Positions 59,174-64,000 of a DNA stretch of 64,000 bases are shown here, piece after piece. A program made the translations under genes and the position numbers. Each line of letters begins with the position of its first letter. Positions within the stretch are counted from its first letter, which is position 1. The notes below the pieces were generated by a model that was not told the origin of the DNA, ran no database searches, and saw nothing but the letters and a program-made list of their open reading frames with translations. Source of the DNA: Saprospiraceae bacterium (GTDB lineage Bacteria > Bacteroidota > Bacteroidia > Chitinophagales > Saprospiraceae); NCBI GenBank assembly GCA_013214355.1, contig JABSSL010000077.1, positions 93,212-157,211 on the forward strand. Direction: 5' to 3'.

Positions 59174-60355
59174 ATGTTTTTTGCCCTAAATGAAGAGCAA
59201 CTAGCCGTGCAAGAGGCGGCAAGAGAATTCGCGCAGAAAGAATTAAAGCCCGGTGTCATAGAACGTGATAGCACGATGGCTTACCCCACAGAGCAGGTAC
59301 GTATGATGGCAGAGTTAGGTTTTATGGGTATGATGGTCTCTCCGGAGTATGGGGGAGGTGGAATGGATACTCTTTCTTATGTTTTGGCTATGGAGGAGAT
59401 ATCCAAGATAGATAATTCTTGTTCTGTAATCATGTCAGTTAATAACTCCTTAGTTTGCTGGGGACTAGAAACCTATGGCTCGGAGGCTCAAAAGACTAAG
59501 TACTTGACCAAGCTAGCCACCGGGGAATGGATTGGTGCTTTCTGTTTATCAGAACCGGAGGCGGGGAGTGACGCTACCAGCCAACGAACCACGGCGGTGG
59601 ATATGGGAGACCACTACTTGTTGAATGGGACAAAGAATTGGATTACAAATGGAGGAAGTTCCAAAGTACATCTGGTAATCGCTCAAACAGATGCGGAACT
59701 TGGCCATAAAGGTATCAACGTGTTCATCGTTGAATCTGATTGGGAAGGCGTGAGCGTAGGGGCAAAAGAGGATAAGCTGGGGATTCGATCTTCGGATACA
59801 CACACCATTATGTACTCTGACGTAAAAGTTCCAAAAGAAAATCGCATCGGAGAAGATGGTTTCGGTTTCAAGTTTGCGATGAAGACCCTCACGGGAGGAC
59901 GAATAGGAATTGCGGCCCAAGCTTTGGGTATCGCTGGTGGAGCCTATGAATTTTCAGTAGCCTATGCGAAAGAAAGAGAGGCCTTCGGAAAACCAATTGC
60001 CAGGCACCAAGCTATCGCCTTCAAATTGGCAGATATGTTCAAGGATATTGAAGCGTCTAAGATGCTTGTGTATCGTTCGGCCTGGTTAAAAGATCAGGGC
60101 ATGGACTATAGTTCGGCAAGCTCGATGGCGAAATTATTCGCTTCTGAGGCAGCCATGAAACACACCGTCGAAGCGGTACAGATCCATGGCGGATATGGAT
60201 TTGTTAAGGAATATCATGTGGAGCGATTGATGAGAGATGCCAAGATTACGCAGATCTACGAAGGTACCTCAGAGGTTCAACGCATCGTAATGTCAAGGAA
60301 TCTCCTGAAAGGACAACTGTATATTCCAGTGACTGGACCAAGTGTTCCGGTCTAG
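59174..60355 (+). CDS. Acyl-CoA dehydrogenase (short/butyryl-chain type)
   Basis: 393 residues. FAD-linked ACAD fold: MFFALNEEQLAVQEAAREFAQKEL, the FAD/substrate loop GAFCLSEPEAGSDATSQRTTA, KNWITNGGSSKVHLV and the closing AVQIHGGYGFVKEYHVERLMRDAKITQIYEGTSEVQRIV. The catalytic Glu363 is in QIYEGTSE. It is a soluble cytoplasmic enzyme that forms the first double bond in beta-oxidation and gives electrons to ETF. The sequence is like butyryl/short-chain members, but chain length cannot be fixed from it. Monocistronic. Confidence 0.95.
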   Translation: MFFALNEEQLAVQEAAREFAQKELKPGVIERDSTMAYPTEQVRMMAELGFMGMMVSPEYGGGGMDTLSYVLAMEEISKIDNSCSVIMSVNNSLVCWGLETYGSEAQKTKYLTKLATGEWIGAFCLSEPEAGSDATSQRTTAVDMGDHYLLNGTKNWITNGGSSKVHLVIAQTDAELGHKGINVFIVESDWEGVSVGAKEDKLGIRSSDTHTIMYSDVKVPKENRIGEDGFGFKFAMKTLTGGRIGIAAQALGIAGGAYEFSVAYAKEREAFGKPIARHQAIAFKLADMFKDIEASKMLVYRSAWLKDQGMDYSSASSMAKLFASEAAMKHTVEAVQIHGGYGFVKEYHVERLMRDAKITQIYEGTSEVQRIVMSRNLLKGQLYIPVTGPSVPV

Positions 60356-60574
60356 GGGTAAAGAGAAGTACGAACTCCCCTTTTTTCCGTAAAAAGGGAC
60401 AAACTGTTCGTTAAGAAAAATAAAAACTATCCAAAGTACTCATCCAAAGTTTACGATTTTTCGTTACAACAAGGCGTGAGGGAAGAGTCGAAGGGGTTGA
60501 AGGTGTACCGGCCGAAGATCCTTTTCTCGATCCCGTAACGCCTTTTTTTATGTTTTTTGCATCTTTACAATCAA

Positions 60575-61699
60575 ATGCATACATCCATTCAAATTGCCAA
60601 GATTTGGGGAATCCCCGTTCGACTACACTGGACCTTTGTCTTGGTGTTGGGTTGGCTTGTATATCTTGGTATTCCGGATTGGCAATATTTTAGAGGACAG
60701 CGGGCACTCTGGATGTTTATTTCCGTTTTTGCGGTCTTTACTTGCATTCTACTGCATGAATTAGGGCACGCCTTTATGGCTCGAAGGTATGGTGTACAGA
60801 CACTACAGATCATGTTATCACCCATCGGTGGGCAAGCTATTTTGGAAAGAATGCCCAAACAACCGAAGAAAGAGCTGCTTGTTGCCCTTGCTGGACCTAT
60901 TGTGAATGTAGTTTTGGCGCTTTGTGCTTTGCCATTTCTCTACTGGATCCCTGCTGAAAAACTAGCTCACTTGCCACATTTCTTCAGCAACCCAAATGGA
61001 AATACTTTTTTGCGCTTGGATATGGATGAGCGTTTTATTATTGGGTTTGTGTTGCTCAACTTTCTAGTTGCGCTCTTCAATCTTATTCCCGCTTTTCCTT
61101 TAGATGGAGGTCGTATATTACGAGCTTTACTCAGCATGCGTATGAATAAATTAGGAGCTACCAGAATTGCCACCTTCCTAGGACAAGGCTTTGCGGCTCT
61201 CATCGTACTATTCAGTGTTTCGCAATACAATTGGTTAATGGGCGTAATTGGGCTCTTTATTTTCATTAGCGCGAGTATGGAGTATAGGTATGTGAAATTG
61301 GATAGTCGTTTACACTCCTTCAGTGTACATGATATTTTGAGACCACGTTTTACCCGAATCTACTTGGATCAGAACCTTAGTGAAGTTATTCAGCAATGGC
61401 GAGAAGGCTCCGAAAAGAATTTCCTAGTATTTGATCGAGCTGATCAACTAAAGGGAGTCTTGACCTCACCTGTTTTAATGGAACATCAACTTTCGGATCA
61501 AGAGGAACTAGTGGATTCACTGATTACACAAGAATATGAATCCGTGGCTAGGGAAGACAACCTCATGAAGGTTATTCGGTTGATGCAGGATGAAGATTAC
61601 GAGATTTTACCAGTATATGAAGGAGGGGAGCTCTTGGGTGTTGTGGACTGGAATGACGTCGAACACTTTGTCAGATTACAAAAGGAACAAGTAAGATAA
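60575..61699 (+). CDS. Site-2 protease family (M50) intramembrane protease with CBS domains
   Basis: 374 residues from the ATG at 60575; an in-frame TTG at 60557 would add six residues. Metal motif HELGH at residues 61-65 (LLHELGHAFMARR), the second metal Asp in FPLDGGRILRALLS (near 178), and about six membrane segments. A C-terminal pair of CBS domains (about 245-374: VHDILRPRFTRIYLDQNLSEVIQQW, VARDDNLMKVIRLMQDEDYEILPVYEGGELLGVV) would bind adenine nucleotides. It cuts substrates within the membrane; substrate unknown. It is the bacterial CBS-type S2P, not the PDZ-type RseP. Confidence 0.92.
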   Translation: MHTSIQIAKIWGIPVRLHWTFVLVLGWLVYLGIPDWQYFRGQRALWMFISVFAVFTCILLHELGHAFMARRYGVQTLQIMLSPIGGQAILERMPKQPKKELLVALAGPIVNVVLALCALPFLYWIPAEKLAHLPHFFSNPNGNTFLRLDMDERFIIGFVLLNFLVALFNLIPAFPLDGGRILRALLSMRMNKLGATRIATFLGQGFAALIVLFSVSQYNWLMGVIGLFIFISASMEYRYVKLDSRLHSFSVHDILRPRFTRIYLDQNLSEVIQQWREGSEKNFLVFDRADQLKGVLTSPVLMEHQLSDQEELVDSLITQEYESVAREDNLMKVIRLMQDEDYEILPVYEGGELLGVVDWNDVEHFVRLQKEQVR

Positions 61700-61738
61700 A
61701 TTGCTTCGCTACTAGGGTTTAATCTTGAAGCATAAATG

Positions 61739-61772
61739 AAAAAGGCCGGTGGGAATACCCATCGGCCTTTTT
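61739..61772. terminator. Bidirectional rho-independent terminator
   Basis: AAAAAGGCCGGTGGG pairs with CCCATCGGCCTTTTT around a 4-nt loop. It has A-runs and T-runs on both sides, so it ends both the S2P gene and the convergent OmpH gene. Confidence 0.9.
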
Positions 61773-61797
61773 CATTTAGATAGTCCTAGGACTAATC

Positions 61798-62313
61798 TTA
61801 CTTAATGCCTAATTTAGCTTTAAGAGCTGGCATCAAATCATCAGCGTCCTGAGCAAATAGAACGGAGTTGAAAATACTTGTGTCGAATACCATTCCATAG
61901 CCATTTGCCTTGGCGTATTCTTCCACTGCTTTCTGAGCTTTTTCAACAATTGGCTTGATCAGCTGCTCTCTCTTAGCAGCTAATTGTTGCTGCATCTCCT
62001 GCTCATATTTGATGATGCTTTGCTGCTCCTCACCTAATACTTTTTCTTGCTCAGCTTGGGCTTTTGGGGTCACCCCACCACCCTGTATTTCTTGTTGGAA
62101 CTTTGTAACCTTTGCTTGAAATGCTTTGGCCATTTCTTCTCCTTTGCTGACCAATTGCTTTTGAAACGCCTCCAATTCTGAATCGGCTGCTTTGGTCTCT
62201 GCCATTTGAGCTACCAGACCATTAAAGTTGACATGGCCATACTTCTGCTGTGCAAAACTGCTCGTCAATCCCACAGTCAATAACAACGCCAAAGTGAAAT
62301 ATATCCTCTTCAT
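61798..62313 (-). CDS. OmpH/Skp-family periplasmic chaperone
   Basis: 171 residues. Signal peptide (FTLALLLTVGLTSSFAQ, to about residue 22). The mature chain is a long charged alpha-helical hairpin (ELEAFQKQLVSKGEEMAKAFQAKVTKFQQEIQGGG and EKVLGEEQQSIIKYEQEMQQQLAAKREQ) flanked by a small beta core (KYGHVNFNGLVAQMAE and VFDTSIFNSVLFAQ). It chaperones outer-membrane proteins in the periplasm. In Bacteroidota OmpH genes often occur near bamA, which is not the case here. Confidence 0.93.
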   Translation of the reverse strand: MKRIYFTLALLLTVGLTSSFAQQKYGHVNFNGLVAQMAETKAADSELEAFQKQLVSKGEEMAKAFQAKVTKFQQEIQGGGVTPKAQAEQEKVLGEEQQSIIKYEQEMQQQLAAKREQLIKPIVEKAQKAVEEYAKANGYGMVFDTSIFNSVLFAQDADDLMPALKAKLGIK

Positions 62314-62498
62314 AGTGAAATTTAATTTTCTACAAAATTCAAATTAATCACCTCTATTTGATTGGCTATCAGGGTCAAGATGATCCAATTTTCAATGCCC
62401 CGCAAAGGTAGGGTTCCCTTCGCAACTATTCTACATTTCGACGGCAAAATTTCTCCTTGGTCACTTGGCCGATGAAGGACGAGGCCACAGACGATAAA

Positions 62499-62554
62499 AA
62501 ACAACTAATTGTTTGAAAATATTTGTTTATAAAAAACAAATTGTTTTAATTTGT
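62499..62554. promoter_or_regulatory. Cluster of three overlapping AACAA/TTGTT-type palindromes
   Basis: AAACAA-ctaa-TTGTTT (62499-62514), ATTTGTTT-N5-AAACAAAT (62521-62528 with 62534-62541) and ACAAATT-gtttt-AATTTGT (62536-62542 with 62548-62554) follow one another. They end 32 bp before the ATG at 62587, so this looks like the regulatory region for the glucosaminidase, possibly with several binding sites for one regulator. Confidence 0.45.
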
Positions 62555-62586
62555 GAAAACACTCGACTGTCACACAAAAATTTGCC

Positions 62587-63510
62587 ATGAAAAGAAAATT
62601 ACAACAAATTAAGACCGCGCTGCAGTATCGCCTTCAAATACTGCGTCAAGAGGTACTCTTCTATATTCGTACCTACTTGCTAAGAGCTAGTTTAATGGCG
62701 TTCGTAGCCTATTTAGCAATTAGCAAGGATATCAGCATTGCCTTACAATTTGATAGTGCTCCTCTGGCAGCACAAAATGTGGCATATACTCCTCAGTCCC
62801 TACCCATGTCTTACAAGAAAGAGGTGGCCCAATCCGCACCAAGCGCTACTAAACCGATGAACGTTTCTTTGCTAACCAATAAGCGTAAACCTGGAGTCAA
62901 GGCCGAAAAGAAAGAATCAACAGTTAGTACCAAAAAAGAAACCGCGCCTCCAGCCGCTTTAGTTAAGGACTCCAAGGAAAAGCCTTCCAAGGATCCTAAC
63001 CTAGCAAATACCTTTTCCAATATAACGCATAAGAAAGATGAATCCGCCGCCAAGCGTGCTGCTAAACGAAAAAAGCAAATGGTTTATGTCAAGCGATTTT
63101 CAAAAGTAGCGAAAACGGAAATGGAGAAATACGGAATCCCTGCTAGCATCACTTTGGCCCAGGGCTTGTTGGAGAGCAATGTGGGGGCTAGTCGTTTAGC
63201 TACTCGAAACAATAACCATTTTGGAATCAAATGTTTTTCCAAAAGATGTAGTAAAGGACATTGCTCTAATTTCACGGATGATTCCCATAAAGATTTCTTT
63301 CGTATATATAGGAGTGCATGGGAAAGCTATCGGGCACATAGCAAGTTGTTGACTGCAAAACGCTACGGTAAGCTCTACAAATTGAAAAAAACGGACTACA
63401 AGGGCTGGGCGAAAGGCTTGAAAAAGGCAGGATACGCAACGGATCCGAAATATGCGGAAAAGATCATTGCGCTGATTGAAGATCTTAAGCTACACCAGTA
63501 TGATAAATAG
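62587..63510 (+). CDS. Exported glucosaminidase-domain protein (FlgJ-like)
   Basis: 307 residues. A basic N-terminus leads into one hydrophobic segment (LLRASLMAFVAYLAIS, about 37-52) that probably acts as signal anchor. A lysine/serine-rich linker (about 70-155) is followed by the C-terminal muramidase/glucosaminidase domain: KTEMEKYGIPASITLAQGLLESNVGASRLATRNNNHFGIKC. The catalytic Glu is in LAQGLLESN. The CFSKRCSKGHCSNF segment has three Cys. It hydrolyses peptidoglycan glycan strands in the periplasm. A multi-palindrome promoter region precedes it. Confidence 0.9.
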   Translation: MKRKLQQIKTALQYRLQILRQEVLFYIRTYLLRASLMAFVAYLAISKDISIALQFDSAPLAAQNVAYTPQSLPMSYKKEVAQSAPSATKPMNVSLLTNKRKPGVKAEKKESTVSTKKETAPPAALVKDSKEKPSKDPNLANTFSNITHKKDESAAKRAAKRKKQMVYVKRFSKVAKTEMEKYGIPASITLAQGLLESNVGASRLATRNNNHFGIKCFSKRCSKGHCSNFTDDSHKDFFRIYRSAWESYRAHSKLLTAKRYGKLYKLKKTDYKGWAKGLKKAGYATDPKYAEKIIALIEDLKLHQYDK

Positions 63511-63554
63511 CCCTATGGTTAGGGCCTTTCAGACGGCTGGAAATAGGCTAGTTA

Positions 63555-63588
63555 TTTCCCCCTACCGATGAGATTCAGTAGGGGGAAA
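63555..63588. terminator. Bidirectional hairpin after the glucosaminidase
   Basis: TTTCCCCCTAC pairs perfectly with GTAGGGGGAAA (11 bp) around a 12-nt loop, between convergent genes ending at 63510 and 63594. Confidence 0.85.
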
Positions 63589-63593
63589 TTAGG

Positions 63594-64000
63594 TTAGGAC
63601 TTGATGAATAGTTGAGTACTTACTTTTTCTGCGGTCTCTAGTCTGATCAGGTAGCTACCTTTAGGTAAGTGTTGAATATTTATGGCGTCCTCCTCAATAT
63701 TGTACCGGGTCTGTTGTATCAGGGAACCATCTAGGCTATGGATGGAAACAAATGAGTTGTCATCTACTAAGCGAGAACGAATCCGAATAAATTCGGAAGA
63801 AGGATTGGGGTATACACGCATCCATTCTCTCGCTGAAACTACCTCCTTGGTACTAGTTAATCCATCCGTGGTGGTGAAATTATCCATCACAAAATAGGCT
63901 GGGGTATTCATCCCGAACATCCCGTTGTCTGTGGAAGATAAACTGAATTGTAAGCTATCAACTGAGCCGAGACTTAATAGGTCAATGTAGGTCCAATCCT
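63594..64000 (-). CDS. DUF4465-type secreted protein with T9SS sorting domain (partial)
   Basis: The frame is open to the window edge at 64000, so only the C-terminal ~135 residues are seen. The first visible part (DWTYIDLLSLGSVDSLQFSL and SSTDNGMFGMNTPAYFVMDN) has the closing motif of DUF4465, a beta-sandwich found in secreted Bacteroidota proteins. The last ~85 residues (REWMRVYPNPSSEFIRI, VSIHSLDGSLIQQTRYN, IQHLPKGSYLIRLETAEK, TQLFIKS) are a T9SS type A sorting domain. The rest, including signal peptide, lies beyond the window. Confidence 0.88.
   Translation of the reverse strand, partial: DWTYIDLLSLGSVDSLQFSLSSTDNGMFGMNTPAYFVMDNFTTTDGLTSTKEVVSAREWMRVYPNPSSEFIRIRSRLVDDNSFVSIHSLDGSLIQQTRYNIEEDAINIQHLPKGSYLIRLETAEKVSTQLFIKS

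Overview
The window is a chromosomal segment from a member of the Bacteroidota, most likely the Saprospiria (Lewinella/Haliscomenobacter-like). The evidence is type IX secretion (T9SS) C-terminal sorting domains on several secreted proteins, a SusC/SusD pair, a giant Cys-rich adhesin with dockerin-like repeats, DUF4465 and DUF2911 proteins, and many small lipoproteins with LxxC lipoboxes. Base composition is moderate (mid-40s % GC by eye). Shine-Dalgarno sites are weak or absent before most genes, as is usual in this phylum. There is no rRNA, CRISPR array, intact insertion sequence or prophage. The one RNA gene recognised is tRNA-Asn(GTT).

Layout. 0-7.1 kb: the end of an AraC-type regulator, an exported S41-like protease and a 1782-residue T9SS adhesin. 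7.6-13.7 kb: thrS, a minimal secreted protein that is little more than a T9SS tag, a Lys/Cys-rich microprotein beside fur, small secreted and outer-membrane proteins, and an unusual inverted repeat (about 11.85 kb) whose loop holds a G-quadruplex motif. 13.7-15.7 kb is the clearest accessory patch: a structured non-coding stretch, a lipoprotein, a headless JAB-like toxin domain joined to a decapitated GIY-YIG gene, 50-bp repeats and palindromes, all abutting tRNA-Asn. 15.8-23.1 kb: a PfkB kinase, a T9SS protein split by a frameshift, rlmN, an M24 aminopeptidase, rpoN and a BP74-like lipoprotein. 23.4-30.5 kb: serine hydrolases, a nucleotidyltransferase of antibiotic-adenylyltransferase type, a PQQ/haem dehydrogenase lipoprotein and a methyltransferase. 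30.8-36.1 kb: malQ, then an ornithine cyclodeaminase-like gene, dapD and pth. 36.2-49.1 kb: envelope, hydrolase and regulatory genes, including a 41-residue lipoprotein. 49.5-57.5 kb: susC, susD, a lipoprotein, a Tat-exported aminotransferase and an AEC permease, which read as one uptake/processing locus. 57.6-64 kb: hemA, acyl-CoA dehydrogenase, a CBS-type site-2 protease, an OmpH/Skp chaperone, a glucosaminidase and a DUF4465 T9SS protein that runs off the end.

Most of the window is ordinary core genome with convergent pairs separated by strong hairpin terminators. The parts most worth follow-up are the toxin/GIY-YIG/tRNA junction, the palindrome with the G-quadruplex loop, the SusCD-aminotransferase-permease locus, the orphan T9SS tag, and two microproteins (10.37 kb and 37.34 kb) too short for ordinary gene calling. 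All functional calls come from motif recognition in the translated sequence. No database search was run.
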